Source: an uncultured Holophagaceae bacterium
GTDB lineage: Bacteria; Acidobacteriota; Holophagae; Holophagales; Holophagaceae
DNA length: 30,736 nucleotides
Reading direction: 5' to 3'
Assembly (NCBI GenBank): GCA_903927605.1
Contig: CAIYNT010000070.1
Location: forward strand, 1 to 30,736
Positions 14,551 through 22,970 of the stretch are shown here, piece by piece. The notes under the pieces were generated by a model. The model was given only the letters and a program-made list of their open reading frames with translations. It made no database searches and had not been told where the DNA came from. The translations under genes and the position numbers were made by a program. Every line of letters begins with the position of its first letter. Position 1 is the stretch's first letter.

Positions 14551-15948
14551 TCAATCGGTCCAGCCACCCCCCAGCGATTTGCACAACGAAACCAGCGCAG
14601 ATAGGCTCTGCGCTTTGGCCTGGAGGGCCTGATCCTCCTGGCCGATCAGACTCCTGCGGGCTTCCAGCAGGGTGATTTTCGAAACTTCCCCGGCCTTCCA
14701 TTGCAGCTCTGTCAGGGACACCAGCCGGTGTTGCTGGGCTTCCGCGTCCAGTAGTTGGCGGCGGCGCTCCTCGCTGCGCGCCATTCGGGTCAGAGCGACT
14801 TCCACGTCCGCCACTGCGGAGAGAACCGCCTTCCGGTAGGAAGCGGAGGCGGCCTCGAAGGCAGCCTCGTTCGCCTCGATCTGGTTCTTCAACTGACCAC
14901 TGTTGAAGATCGGCAGGTGGAATTGGGGCCCGAGGCTCCACATGCGGCTGGCATTCTCCAGGAGAGTCCCGGACTGGACGGAGGCCCAGCCTCCCGTTCC
15001 CACCAGGGAGAAGCGCGGGTAACGGTCGGCCACCGCGACTCCGATATCGGCACTCGCGGCGGCCAGGTCACGTTCGGCGCTCCGCAGATCCGGCCTGCGC
15101 CTGAGCAGATCTGAGGGAAGACCCGGGGCCGGGGCCTCGGGTACGACCAGGGGGTTGTTTGCATTGCCCAGGCGGGTTTCCAGAGTGGCCATGGGCAGGT
15201 CGGTGAGCGTGGAAAGGGCGCCCAGACTCTGACGCAGGCCAAGGCGGATGTCCGCCAGGCTCGCCTCATAGACCCGGCGGTTGGTCTCCACCCGCTGGAC
15301 CTCGAGGCTTGTCACCTCACCGGCGTGGGCCTCCAGCGTGGTCAGGCGCACCAACTCCTCATGGTTCTTCAGGTTGTCCAGGGCCAGGACCAAGCGCTGT
15401 TGCCACATCCGGTAGTCGATGTAGTTCCGCGCCACCTCAGCGGACAGGACGAGGCCTGCATCCCTCAGGCGCTCGGTGGTGGCTTCCATGCGGGCCTGGG
15501 CGGCCTCGGATAGCCGCCGGTTGTGGCCGAAGAGATCGATCTCCCAGGAGGCATCGAAAGCGATCTGATGAGTAGTGAATTCCGGGTTGATGCCCTTGAT
15601 GGGAAGGTTGGCCAGCAGACCGCTGTTGGGGCTCAGCCGGTCCCTGGAGACCTGGCCTCCCACGCCTACTTGCAGTCCTCCTGTGGCGTCCTGGATGCCC
15701 TGCTGGGCCCGGGCCTGGCGCAGCCTCGCCTCGGCGATCTTCAGATCCGGGCTCTGGGCGAGGGCCTGCTGGATCAGGTCGTTCAGCTGGGCATCACCCA
15801 GTGGTTCCCACCATCGGGAGGTCAAGGTGGCGATGCCGCCAGTGACTGTGTAGGTACCAGGGAGGGCCGCTGCGGGTGTCACGTAAGTCGGGCCCACCGG
15901 GCGGCACGCCAGTGATAGCAAGGGCAGGCAGAGGAGGAGCTGTTTCAT
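14551..15948 (-). CDS. NodT/OprM-family outer-membrane efflux protein
   Basis: This 465-residue TolC-family channel protein is the likely outer-membrane exit of the efflux system encoded with it. The N-terminus MKQLLLCLPLLSLACRPVGPTY is a signal peptide with a possible lipoprotein cysteine at 15, though the lipobox is imperfect because Ser is at -3. The family motif P-x-GPTYVTP follows. Two OEP repeats are apparent (LIQQALAQSPDLKIAEARLRQ in the first; DLLRRRPDLRSAERDLAAA in the second). GAGG lies six bases before the ATG. It begins 12 bases after the second permease and is the last gene of the operon. Confidence 0.93.
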   Translation of the reverse strand: MKQLLLCLPLLSLACRPVGPTYVTPAAALPGTYTVTGGIATLTSRWWEPLGDAQLNDLIQQALAQSPDLKIAEARLRQARAQQGIQDATGGLQVGVGGQVSRDRLSPNSGLLANLPIKGINPEFTTHQIAFDASWEIDLFGHNRRLSEAAQARMEATTERLRDAGLVLSAEVARNYIDYRMWQQRLVLALDNLKNHEELVRLTTLEAHAGEVTSLEVQRVETNRRVYEASLADIRLGLRQSLGALSTLTDLPMATLETRLGNANNPLVVPEAPAPGLPSDLLRRRPDLRSAERDLAAASADIGVAVADRYPRFSLVGTGGWASVQSGTLLENASRMWSLGPQFHLPIFNSGQLKNQIEANEAAFEAASASYRKAVLSAVADVEVALTRMARSEERRRQLLDAEAQQHRLVSLTELQWKAGEVSKITLLEARRSLIGQEDQALQAKAQSLSALVSLCKSLGGGWTD

Positions 15949-15960
15949 GGAAAGCCTCGG

Positions 15961-17055
15961 TCAAGCGATATGGCGGCGGAACAGGCGGAGGGCTGCGGAA
16001 AGGGTGACGACGGCAATGGCCAGGAGAGGCCAAAGGAAGCCCCAGGCGTCCTGGAAGCCAAAATCCTTCAGGAAGCATCCCTTCAGGATCGGGATGAAGT
16101 AGCTCAGAGGGTCGCAGGTGGCCACCCATTGGAAGAACCGGGGCATGTTCTCGATGGGGGCCACGTAGCCCGAGAGCATGACGGCCGGCGCCATGAAGGT
16201 GAAGACGCCGAGGAAGGCCTGCTGCTGGTTCTCGGAGATCGAGGAAATGAAGAGTCCGACCCCGGCGAGGGCGAGGCCGTAGCACACCAGGCCTGTCAGC
16301 AAGAGGGGCACGGATCCGGTGAAGGGCACTCCGAAGCCCCAGGCCGCGGCCATGGCGATGAAGCAGCCTTGGGCCGCGGCGATGACCACGCCCGGCACCG
16401 CCTTCCCGGCCATGATGTAGGCGGGGGTCAGGGGCGAGACCAGCAGCTGGTCGAAGGTGCCCTCCTCCCGTTCCCGCGCGACGGAGAGGGCCGTGACCAT
16501 GAGGCAGCCGATGGTGGTGATGACCGCCACCAGGGAGGGCAGGATATGCCATTTGAACTCGAGGTTGGGGTTGTAGAGGTTCCGGACGCTCAACACGGAA
16601 GCCGCTCTCGCACCGCGCTCGGTGGCATAGCCCTGGAGCACCTGAGAGGCGTAGCCCGCGGCGATCTGGCCGCTGTTCGAGCGGCGGCCGTCCAGCAGCA
16701 ACTGCACCGGAGTGGTCCGACCCACAGCGAGATTCCTCGAGAAATCCACGGGGAAATGGAGCGCGATGAGCGCCTTCTGCTCGTCGATGGCCTCCTGCAT
16801 GGCTACGTCATTCTGGACCATCACGAGGGTGGTGAAGGCCGCGGTGCGGGACAGCCGCTGGATCAGTTCCACGGAGGCCGGACCCGCATCCTGATTGAAG
16901 ATGGCCAAGGTAGCGTTCTTCACCTCCAAGGTGGCTGCGAAGGGGAAGATCAGGGTCTGCATGACAACCGGAACCATGAGCATGACCCGGGCCCGCTTGT
17001 CCCCGAGGGTCACCTGGAATTCCTTGATGATGAGGTGCAGCAGGCGTTTCAGCAT
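15961..17055 (-). CDS. ABC-2 type transporter permease (YbhR/YhhJ-like)
   Basis: This 364-residue inner-membrane permease has one N-terminal transmembrane segment (ARVMLMVPVVMQTLIFPFA), a large periplasmic region of about 140 residues, then five hydrophobic segments including the ABC-2 signature area EREEGTFDQLLVSPL. It should form the membrane channel with the second permease gene upstream (17059-18186), driven by the double ATPase. Three bases separate it from that permease, and 12 bases separate it from the NodT gene. The transported compound cannot be told from sequence. Confidence 0.92.
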   Translation of the reverse strand: MLKRLLHLIIKEFQVTLGDKRARVMLMVPVVMQTLIFPFAATLEVKNATLAIFNQDAGPASVELIQRLSRTAAFTTLVMVQNDVAMQEAIDEQKALIALHFPVDFSRNLAVGRTTPVQLLLDGRRSNSGQIAAGYASQVLQGYATERGARAASVLSVRNLYNPNLEFKWHILPSLVAVITTIGCLMVTALSVAREREEGTFDQLLVSPLTPAYIMAGKAVPGVVIAAAQGCFIAMAAAWGFGVPFTGSVPLLLTGLVCYGLALAGVGLFISSISENQQQAFLGVFTFMAPAVMLSGYVAPIENMPRFFQWVATCDPLSYFIPILKGCFLKDFGFQDAWGFLWPLLAIAVVTLSAALRLFRRHIA

Positions 17056-17058
17056 GGT

Positions 17059-18186
17059 TCAGTCCAGGGTCCGCTTGGATTTCCAGGCAGTGAGGCCCAG
17101 CCAGAACAGGGTGAGCAGGCCCAGGCCCAGGGCGTTGGTCCATAGGAGGATGCCAACGGTACCGGCCTGGAAGAGCGTCTGGAGGGAACTGGCGAAGTAC
17201 CGGGCCGGAATGATGTGGGAAAGGAAGCGCAGCACCTTCGGCATGCTGTCGATTTCAAACACGAAACCCGAAAGCATCAGGGCCGGCAGAAAGGCCGAGG
17301 TGAGAGCGGCCAGGGCCGCGTTGAACTGGCTTCGCAGCACCGTGGACAGGAACAGGCCCATGCCCAGGGCGCTGCCCAGGAACAGCGTCGAGATCCCGAA
17401 GAGAGCCACCAGGGAACCCCTGAAGGGGATCCCCATGATGAACACCGATACGCCAAGACAGATGAACATGGCGAGCATGCCGAGCAGGTAGTAGGGAATG
17501 ATCTTCGACACCAGCAGTTCGGCCTTGGTGACAGGGGTGGCCAGTAGCGCCTCCATGGTGCCCCGCTCCCACTCCCGAGCCACTACCAGGGAAGTCAAAA
17601 GGGCACCGATGATGGTCATGACCACGGCGATGGACCCGGGCACCAGGAAATTGCGGCTGACATTGCTGGGATTGAACCAGGTGCGCAGTCGCAGATCCAC
17701 CAACGGGGTGGAGTGGAGGCCCTGGTCTACGGCGAGACCCTGCTGCCAGGTGTCGAAGGCTCCCTGCATGTAGGCCCCGATGAAGCTGGCGGTATTGGGT
17801 TCCGCACCATCCGTCAGGACCTGAATAGCGGCCTCCCCATGGCCCTGCTTCAGCTTGGCAGTGAAGTCGCTTTGGACGATGATGATGCCCCGGATCTCCC
17901 CATGGGCCATGCGGGTCACGAGCGCATCCCGGGAGGTACCGGAATGGACCTCGAAGTACCGGGAGGCGCAAAGGGTCTGCTCCAGGCGGACTGCCGCGAG
18001 CCCAGGATCCTCCCGGAGCAGGCCGATCCGCATGTGGTCGGCGTCCAGGTTGATGGCATAACCCATCACGAAGAGCAGGATCACCGGCAGGATGAAAGCC
18101 ACCAGGATGCTGCTGGGGTCCCGGACGATCTGGTAGGACTCCTTCCGGCACAGGGCCCACAGCCGACGAGGGTTGAGGGCTTTCAT
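17059..18186 (-). CDS. ABC-2 type transporter permease (YbhS/YhhJ-like)
   Basis: This 375-residue permease is paralogous in layout to the next one. It has RKESYQIVRDPSSILVAF, a first transmembrane segment ILPVILLFVMGYAI, a long periplasmic domain, and a C-terminal bundle with EWERGTMEALLATPVTKAEL. Such pairs of ABC-2 permeases with a double ATPase and an HlyD adaptor are typical of ybhGFSR-like exporters. Its start overlaps the ATPase stop by four bases (18183-18186). Confidence 0.92.
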   Translation of the reverse strand: MKALNPRRLWALCRKESYQIVRDPSSILVAFILPVILLFVMGYAINLDADHMRIGLLREDPGLAAVRLEQTLCASRYFEVHSGTSRDALVTRMAHGEIRGIIIVQSDFTAKLKQGHGEAAIQVLTDGAEPNTASFIGAYMQGAFDTWQQGLAVDQGLHSTPLVDLRLRTWFNPSNVSRNFLVPGSIAVVMTIIGALLTSLVVAREWERGTMEALLATPVTKAELLVSKIIPYYLLGMLAMFICLGVSVFIMGIPFRGSLVALFGISTLFLGSALGMGLFLSTVLRSQFNAALAALTSAFLPALMLSGFVFEIDSMPKVLRFLSHIIPARYFASSLQTLFQAGTVGILLWTNALGLGLLTLFWLGLTAWKSKRTLD

Positions 18187-19931
18187 CGGTCTGCCTCCGT
18201 GACGAGTTCGATGAAGGCGTCTTCCATGGTGGGATTGGGATGTTCCAGAGTGGCGACGCCCTGCTTGAGAGCATCGGGAGTGCCGAGGGCGATGAGTTTG
18301 CCGCGGTAGACCAGGCCAATGCGGTCGCAGTATTCCGCCTCATCCATGAAGTGGGTGGTCACCATGACCGTCACACCCTTCTGGGCGAGACCGTTGATGT
18401 GGGTCCAGAATTCCCGGCGGGTGACCGGGTCCACCCCGGAGGTGGGCTCGTCCAGGAAGATCAGCTGCGGCGCGTGCATCACGGCACAGGCCAGGGCCAG
18501 CCGCTGTTTGAAACCCAGAGGGAGTTCGCCGGTGAGGGTGTCCAGGTAGGGTTCCAGGGCGAAAGCCTGGACCATCTCCTGAATTTTGATCCGTTGCCGC
18601 TCTCCTTCCAGTCCATAGACGCCAGAGAAGAAGAGCAGGTTCTTGCGCACGGTGAGTTGGGTGTAGAGGGAGAACTTCTGCGCCATGTAGCCCAGACGCT
18701 GCCTGGCCTCGGATGGACTGGACTTGAGGTCGATGCCCATGACCAGCGCCTGTCCCGCGGAGGGTTTCAAGAGGCCGCACTCCATCTTGAAGGTCGTGGA
18801 CTTTCCTGCGCCGTTAGGCCCCAGGAGCCCGAAGACCTCACCCTTGGCAACCCTGAAGCTCACGTCGTCCGTGGCGGCGAACTCGCCGAAGCGCTTGGTC
18901 AGCTGGCGGGCCTCGATGACCGCCTGGGGATCGATGTGCGGATCCAATTCCACCTGGGGCATCACTGCCGCCAGGGCCGAGTCCCCGCCGGGACCGCCAC
19001 CCAGCAGGCTGATGAAGGCGTCTTCCAGGTGGGGCGCCACCTCCACCAGCACGGCCTCGGGTCCGGCGACTAGCCGCGCCAGATCGGGAAGCTTGCCGGC
19101 TTCACGCAGCACCAGCCGGACATTGGCCCCCTGGATGACGCCGTCCATCACTTCCGGGGCCCGCAGGGCCCGTTGGAGCACATCCCGGCGGTGATCGGCG
19201 ATGTTCACCACATGGAGGCAGCGACCCTGCATCTGGCCCAGCAGCGTCTGCGGGGGACCGCTGGCCATGACCTGCCCCTGGTTCATCAGCCGGACGTCAT
19301 CGCACAGCTCGGCCTCATCCAGATAGGCGGTACTCCACACCACGGTCATGCCGCCCTGGGCCAACTCCCGGACCATCCGCCACAGTTCCCGCCGCGAGAT
19401 TGGATCCACACCGACCCCGGGCTCGTCCAGCAGCAGCACCCTGGGGGTGCCCAGCAGACTGCAGGCCAGCCCGAGTTTCTGCTTCATGCCGCCCGAGAGC
19501 TTCCCTGCGGACCGTTCTGTGAAGGGCACGAGATCCGTGAAGGCCAGCATCTTCTCAAAGCTCCGCTGCCGCTCTCCTCCCGTCACATTCCGGAGATCGG
19601 CGTAGAGGGTGAGATTCTCCATTACGGTCAGATCTTCGTAGAGTCCGAATTTTTGTGGCATGTAGCCGACCTGGTCACGCAGGAGGTCGCCCTGGGTGAA
19701 CGGATCAAGGCCAAGAAGACGCACGGTGCCCGAGCTGGGCTGGAGCAGTCCCGCCATCATTCGCAGCAGGGTCGTCTTGCCCGCCCCATCGGGGCCCACC
19801 AGGCCGGTGATGCTGCCCTGGGCCACAATTGTGGTGATGCGATCCAAGGCGGGTGGCCCATCGGCATGGAAGCGCTTGACCAGGTCGCCGACCTCGATGG
19901 CCGGGACCTGATCGACGAGGCCAGAGGTCAT
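18183..19931 (-). CDS. Double ABC ATPase of an efflux system (YbhF/RbbA-like)
   Basis: This 582-residue protein contains two nucleotide-binding domains. The first has Walker A GPDGAGKT (46-53), signature LSGGM (145-149) and Walker B LLLDE (166-170). The second has Walker A GPNGAGKS (371-378), a degenerate signature PLGFKQ (471-476), Walker B FLDEP (492-496) and an intact switch histidine in TTHFMDEAE. In the first domain the switch position reads STAYLDEAE, so the usual histidine is missing. It should power export through the two downstream permeases. It overlaps the HlyD gene upstream and the permease downstream by four bases each. Confidence 0.94.
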   Translation of the reverse strand: MTSGLVDQVPAIEVGDLVKRFHADGPPALDRITTIVAQGSITGLVGPDGAGKTTLLRMMAGLLQPSSGTVRLLGLDPFTQGDLLRDQVGYMPQKFGLYEDLTVMENLTLYADLRNVTGGERQRSFEKMLAFTDLVPFTERSAGKLSGGMKQKLGLACSLLGTPRVLLLDEPGVGVDPISRRELWRMVRELAQGGMTVVWSTAYLDEAELCDDVRLMNQGQVMASGPPQTLLGQMQGRCLHVVNIADHRRDVLQRALRAPEVMDGVIQGANVRLVLREAGKLPDLARLVAGPEAVLVEVAPHLEDAFISLLGGGPGGDSALAAVMPQVELDPHIDPQAVIEARQLTKRFGEFAATDDVSFRVAKGEVFGLLGPNGAGKSTTFKMECGLLKPSAGQALVMGIDLKSSPSEARQRLGYMAQKFSLYTQLTVRKNLLFFSGVYGLEGERQRIKIQEMVQAFALEPYLDTLTGELPLGFKQRLALACAVMHAPQLIFLDEPTSGVDPVTRREFWTHINGLAQKGVTVMVTTHFMDEAEYCDRIGLVYRGKLIALGTPDALKQGVATLEHPNPTMEDAFIELVTEADR

Positions 19932-20908
19932 TTCGCGATCCTCAGGGTCACGGGCATGCCCTGGCGCAACTGCGCATCCGGATCCTGGACCACGACCCGC
20001 AGGCGGTAGACCAGCGAGGTCCTCAGATCCGGGGTCTCCACGGATTTGGGCGTGAACTCCGCCGTGGGGGACACGAAGCCGACGACGCCGTGGTAGGGCT
20101 TGTCCCGTCGGGAATCAGTTTCGAGCAGCAGCCTGGTGCCGGGCGCGAAGCGGCCCAGGTGGGGTTCGCTGACGTAGGCCCGGACCCAGACCGGATCGGT
20201 GAGGGAGAGGCTGAAGGCCGGGGTGCCCACTTGCACCATGGTCCCCTTCTCGACGGCCCGGGTGAGGATTACGCCATCACCGGGAGCCGTGAGCACTGCA
20301 TCCTTCAAGGCGAGGCGCGCGGTGCCCAACAGGGCCTGGGCCTGCTTGAGCTGGGCATCGGACTCGGCGATCTCCTCCTTGCGGAAGCCCGTGGTCATGA
20401 GCCGGGCTTGTTCCTCCGCGCTGCGTGCCTGCGCCGCTGCCTGGTCCCGGACCGACTGGGCCGTATCCAGGGCCCGCTGGGAGGCGGCGCCTTCCGGTGC
20501 CAGGGTCTTCTGACGGATCAGGTGCTGCTCCGCTTCGGCCAGGGCGGCCTGGGTCGCCTGCAGCCTGGCCTTGGCCTGTTCTATATCCTCGGTGCGATAG
20601 CCCCGGTGCATCAGGGCATTGCGTGCGGTGAGTGCCGCCGCGGTGCCCTCGGAAGCCTGCAGGCTGGTTTGCAGTGGCTCGGGGTCCAGGGTGGCGAGCA
20701 CCTCTCCGGGTTTCACCACGTCGCCCTCGTCCACCTGGAGGCTCTGAACGCGACCCGCCACGCGGAAGGCCAAGCTGGCTTCCCGGATATCCACATTTCC
20801 GTAGAGCGTGGCATCTTGCGTCCGGGCGACGGAGCTCCGGTAGTACGCCAGCCCTGCCGAACCGATTCCCAGGACGACAATCGGGATGATGATGGCCTTC
20901 TTGTTCAT
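19928..20908 (-). CDS. HlyD-family periplasmic adaptor (YbhG-like)
   Basis: This 326-residue membrane-fusion protein is anchored by MNKKAIIIPIVVLGIGSAGL. It has a split lipoyl domain (VAGRVQSLQVDEGDVVKPGE, then LTAPGDGVILTRAVEKGTMV), an alanine- and glutamine-rich coiled-coil hairpin between about residues 75 and 185, and a C-terminal beta-barrel. It should connect the ABC pump to the NodT channel. ATG 20908 follows GAGGA by four bases and a ten-base gap after the TetR stop; the frame extends to 21070 only as a shadow of tetR. The stop overlaps the ATPase start by four bases. Confidence 0.93.
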   Translation of the reverse strand: MNKKAIIIPIVVLGIGSAGLAYYRSSVARTQDATLYGNVDIREASLAFRVAGRVQSLQVDEGDVVKPGEVLATLDPEPLQTSLQASEGTAAALTARNALMHRGYRTEDIEQAKARLQATQAALAEAEQHLIRQKTLAPEGAASQRALDTAQSVRDQAAAQARSAEEQARLMTTGFRKEEIAESDAQLKQAQALLGTARLALKDAVLTAPGDGVILTRAVEKGTMVQVGTPAFSLSLTDPVWVRAYVSEPHLGRFAPGTRLLLETDSRRDKPYHGVVGFVSPTAEFTPKSVETPDLRTSLVYRLRVVVQDPDAQLRQGMPVTLRIAK

Positions 20909-20918
20909 ATGTTCCTCA

Positions 20919-21602
20919 TCAAACGGTGGGATCGGGCAGGGATGGCAACGGAACGGAGGGATCCAGGGCCACCCCCCGCCAGAAGAGGTCGAACCAGGCA
21001 CGCATGCCCACCACGACGGCTTCATCGGGCGGCAGATCCATGAATCTGGGCAGGATGACTGGGACGACATCCAGGATCTCGAGTTGCATCTTCACGAGGA
21101 AGAAAGTCGCCAGCATCGGATGGAGCCCGGACCGTAACTCCCCGTGCCCGATGCCTTGCTCGAAAATCCGGCAGATGGCTGCAAAGACAGGCCGCATCTG
21201 CTCTTCGATGAGCACAGTAATGCCTTCGGCTCCCTTCACGATCTCGCCACGGATAAGAGAGCGGATCCCTGGATCCTGGCTGAGGCGGCGGTGGTAGATC
21301 AGCAGCACGTCCCAGAGCCGAAGGAATGTGGGGCGAGTGTCTGAGGCCGCTGCAAGGCACTCGATGTCCCTGAGCACCCCCGGGAAGCGTCGCTGGAGCA
21401 GCGCTGCAAAGAGGGTCTCCTTGCTGTCGAAGTGGTAGTAGATCAGGGCCGGGTCGCAGCCAGCCCGACGAGCGATGGCCCGCAGGCTGGCTGCCTGGAG
21501 CCCAGCCTCGGCGAAAACGGCCTGGGCGGCGTCCAGCAGGTGGTCAGGGTCCACCTTGGTGGGCTTGGGTCCTCGGGATCGGGTGGATGAGGCAGCAGTC
21601 AT
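20919..21602 (-). CDS. TetR/AcrR-family transcriptional regulator
   Basis: This 227-residue regulator is the first gene of the efflux operon. The N-terminal helix-turn-helix lies at about residues 38-58 (SLRAIARRAGCDPALIYYHF, followed by DSKETLFAALL), and the C-terminal domain is the variable ligand-binding half. I take ATG 21602; a TTG at 21611 would add three residues. A perfect 8-bp-arm palindrome sits just upstream, which suggests autoregulated control of the whole pump operon by an exported or inducing compound. It continues into the HlyD gene after ten bases. Confidence 0.93.
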   Translation of the reverse strand: MTAASSTRSRGPKPTKVDPDHLLDAAQAVFAEAGLQAASLRAIARRAGCDPALIYYHFDSKETLFAALLQRRFPGVLRDIECLAAASDTRPTFLRLWDVLLIYHRRLSQDPGIRSLIRGEIVKGAEGITVLIEEQMRPVFAAICRIFEQGIGHGELRSGLHPMLATFFLVKMQLEILDVVPVILPRFMDLPPDEAVVVGMRAWFDLFWRGVALDPSVPLPSLPDPTV

Positions 21603-21609
21603 GGATTTC

Positions 21610-21629
21610 AATTCAACAAGCGTTGAATT
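21610..21629. promoter_or_regulatory. Probable TetR operator
   Basis: AATTCAAC-AAGC-GTTGAATT is a perfect inverted repeat with 8-bp arms and a 4-bp spacer. It lies eight bases upstream of the tetR ATG, in the only non-coding gap ahead of the efflux operon. Position and symmetry are those of an autoregulatory TetR operator. I could not place a confident promoter around it. Confidence 0.7.
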
Positions 21630-21697
21630 ATGCAGTCCTCGTCAAATTTCGCGCAAGAAGATATTTCATCGAATGTGGAAATTCGGGTGGGGCAACA

Positions 21698-21725
21698 AAA
21701 AGCCCCCACAGAACCGGGGGCTTTT
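21698..21725 (-). terminator. Rho-independent terminator after rpoZ
   Basis: AAAAGCCCCC and GGGGGCTTTT form a perfect 10-bp inverted repeat around an 8-base loop, 16 bases beyond the rpoZ stop on the minus strand, and the stem ends in a T-run in that direction. The A/T flanks are symmetric, so it could also stop plus-strand transcripts. It separates rpoZ from the efflux operon. Confidence 0.92.
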
Positions 21726-21741
21726 CAGGGGACTCAGGAAA

Positions 21742-22026
21742 TCATTCTCCGGAAATCGGAACCACCGTGGTGTCTTCGATGGTGAGAATTTCGGCCTCTT
21801 CGAAGGCGATGCGGTTTTCCTCGACTTCAGCCACCGCGACCTGGCCCCAGAAGGAGGCGAGCTTGGGCGCATCCTGGGCCTGACCGTGCTTGTTCACCGG
21901 GACAACCACCTCGACTTTGGGGAAGGCGCCGCGCTGCAGCTGCTCGCAGCGCTTGCCAGCGATCACGACGAAGCGGTACTTGTTGGCGATTTCATCAGGA
22001 ACACGGACGATGGTGCGCTGGGTCAT
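21742..22026 (-). CDS. rpoZ: DNA-directed RNA polymerase omega subunit
   Basis: This 94-residue protein carries the omega-subunit core YRFVVIAGKRCEQLQRGA near residues 18-35, then a variable tail with VEENRIAFEEAEILTIED. Omega assists assembly and stability of RNA polymerase. ATG 22026 is behind GGAG (22032-22035 on the complement); a GTG two codons upstream is less likely because it overlaps that site. It is not next to gmk here, unlike many bacteria. It is monocistronic, with a terminator 16 bases after the stop and a divergent DinB-family gene upstream. Confidence 0.85.
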   Translation of the reverse strand: MTQRTIVRVPDEIANKYRFVVIAGKRCEQLQRGAFPKVEVVVPVNKHGQAQDAPKLASFWGQVAVAEVEENRIAFEEAEILTIEDTTVVPISGE

Positions 22027-22044
22027 AGACACTCCGGACCGTGA

Positions 22045-22073
22045 AGTCTAACACCGGGGAGCCTTGCGGGCAA
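22045..22073 (-). promoter_or_regulatory. Candidate rpoZ promoter
   Basis: On the minus strand TTGCCC (22073-22068) and TAGACT (22050-22045) are 17 bases apart, each matching four of six positions of the sigma-70 consensus, and the -10 box ends 18 bases before the rpoZ start codon. This is a pattern match only. Confidence 0.3.
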
Positions 22074-22112
22074 TGAATGAAGGTAGGATGAAGGGTTTTC
22101 TCGGGAGGGAGC

Positions 22113-22583
22113 ATGGAACGGGGCAAGCTCTGGCGATCAGCCTTCGGGAACAACGTGCGGCTCCTGGAGCTGAATGGCGCGGGTCTCACGCCCGAATTGG
22201 CCTCTCGGCGGTCCGCCAATGGCGTGGCATCGGCGGCCTGGATCCTGGGGCACCTGGTGTCCTCCCGGCGACGTCTGGTCAGGTTGGTGGGTGGGGAACT
22301 CCAGGAGGAGCCCGTCTGGGAGCAGCAGTATGCGAGAGGCGGTCCGGGAGCCAGCGCCCACCTGGGCTGGCCTGAGCTGGTGGAGGCGTTCCAGTCCGCC
22401 GATCAGGCGCTGAAGGCGGCCTTTCAGCAGTTGGCCGACTGGGATCGCCCCACCACGAACCCGGCCCTCGGGATCGAGCAGCCTCTCGAACAGGTGTTGG
22501 CCTTCCTCTACATGCACGAGTGCTACCACTTGGGGCAGATCGGAATCATCCGGAAGCTGCACGGCCTGCCAGGAGCCATTTAG
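22113..22583 (+). CDS. DinB-family (DUF664-like) protein
   Basis: This 156-residue four-helix-bundle protein has the DinB/YfiT metal-binding pattern. One histidine is in AAWILGHLVSSRRRL, and the other two are in the C-terminal MHECYHLGQIGIIRKLHG. These proteins often act as thiol-dependent transferases or remain uncharacterised; no specific reaction can be given. The start at 22113 has GGGAGG at 22103-22108, only four bases away. It is divergent from rpoZ. Its TAG stop lies in the left arm of the palindromic element that separates it from coaBC. Confidence 0.8.
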   Translation: MERGKLWRSAFGNNVRLLELNGAGLTPELASRRSANGVASAAWILGHLVSSRRRLVRLVGGELQEEPVWEQQYARGGPGASAHLGWPELVEAFQSADQALKAAFQQLADWDRPTTNPALGIEQPLEQVLAFLYMHECYHLGQIGIIRKLHGLPGAI

Positions 22584-22968
22584 AGCTCCTAACAACACCC
22601 GACGACACCGCGATGCAGCCAGCCGGGATGCACCGCCAGGAAGGGCCCGCAGCGCAACGTGGTTCGTTGTTCAAGGGACCTGACGCCGCAGGGCGCTCGG
22701 CTGGCTTCATCCCTTCGGGCGAGGGGTGGCGGGGAGGCTCCGGCTCCGCGAGCTTGCGAGAGGGAGCCACGCGCAGCGTGGCCTCAGACGGAGGGCGATG
22801 CAGTGTCACCTCCAGCTATCGCGGCGCTGTGCGCCGCTCCTGCCCGCCTTCGGCTTGCAGAGCCGGAGCCTCCGTCGCGCGTAGTACCTGCTACGCTTTG
22901 ACTCGCGTTCCTCGCCTGGCTCGCCCGGCACCCCTTGCGCGGCGACGTGGGGTTTTGTCAGGAGCTCT
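22582..22968. repeat. 387-bp non-coding nested palindromic element
   Basis: This gap of almost 390 bases has no credible gene. Its ends are an imperfect inverted repeat, 17 of 19 positions matching: AGAGCTCCTAACAACACCC at 22582-22600 against the complement of 22949-22968. Inside it, GGAGGCTCCGGCTC at 22733-22746 is perfectly inverted at 22860-22873. Two triloop hairpins lie between those arms: GCCACGC-GCA-GCGTGGC (22766-22782) and GCGGCGC-TGT-GCGCCGC (22821-22837). The right arm contains AGGAG (22960-22964), the coaBC ribosome binding site. It could be a non-autonomous mobile element or an intergenic palindrome family; no transposase is present. Confidence 0.75.
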
Positions 22969-22970
22969 TA

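Noticed and set aside
15970..17145. A 391-codon plus-strand open frame antisense to an ABC-2 permease
   Set aside because: The translation is low-complexity, rich in Glu, Gly, His and Gln, as expected from the complement of hydrophobic permease codons.
22582..22968. The palindromic element as an insertion sequence
   Set aside because: It has no transposase frame and no clear target-site duplication, so it is left as a non-coding palindromic element.
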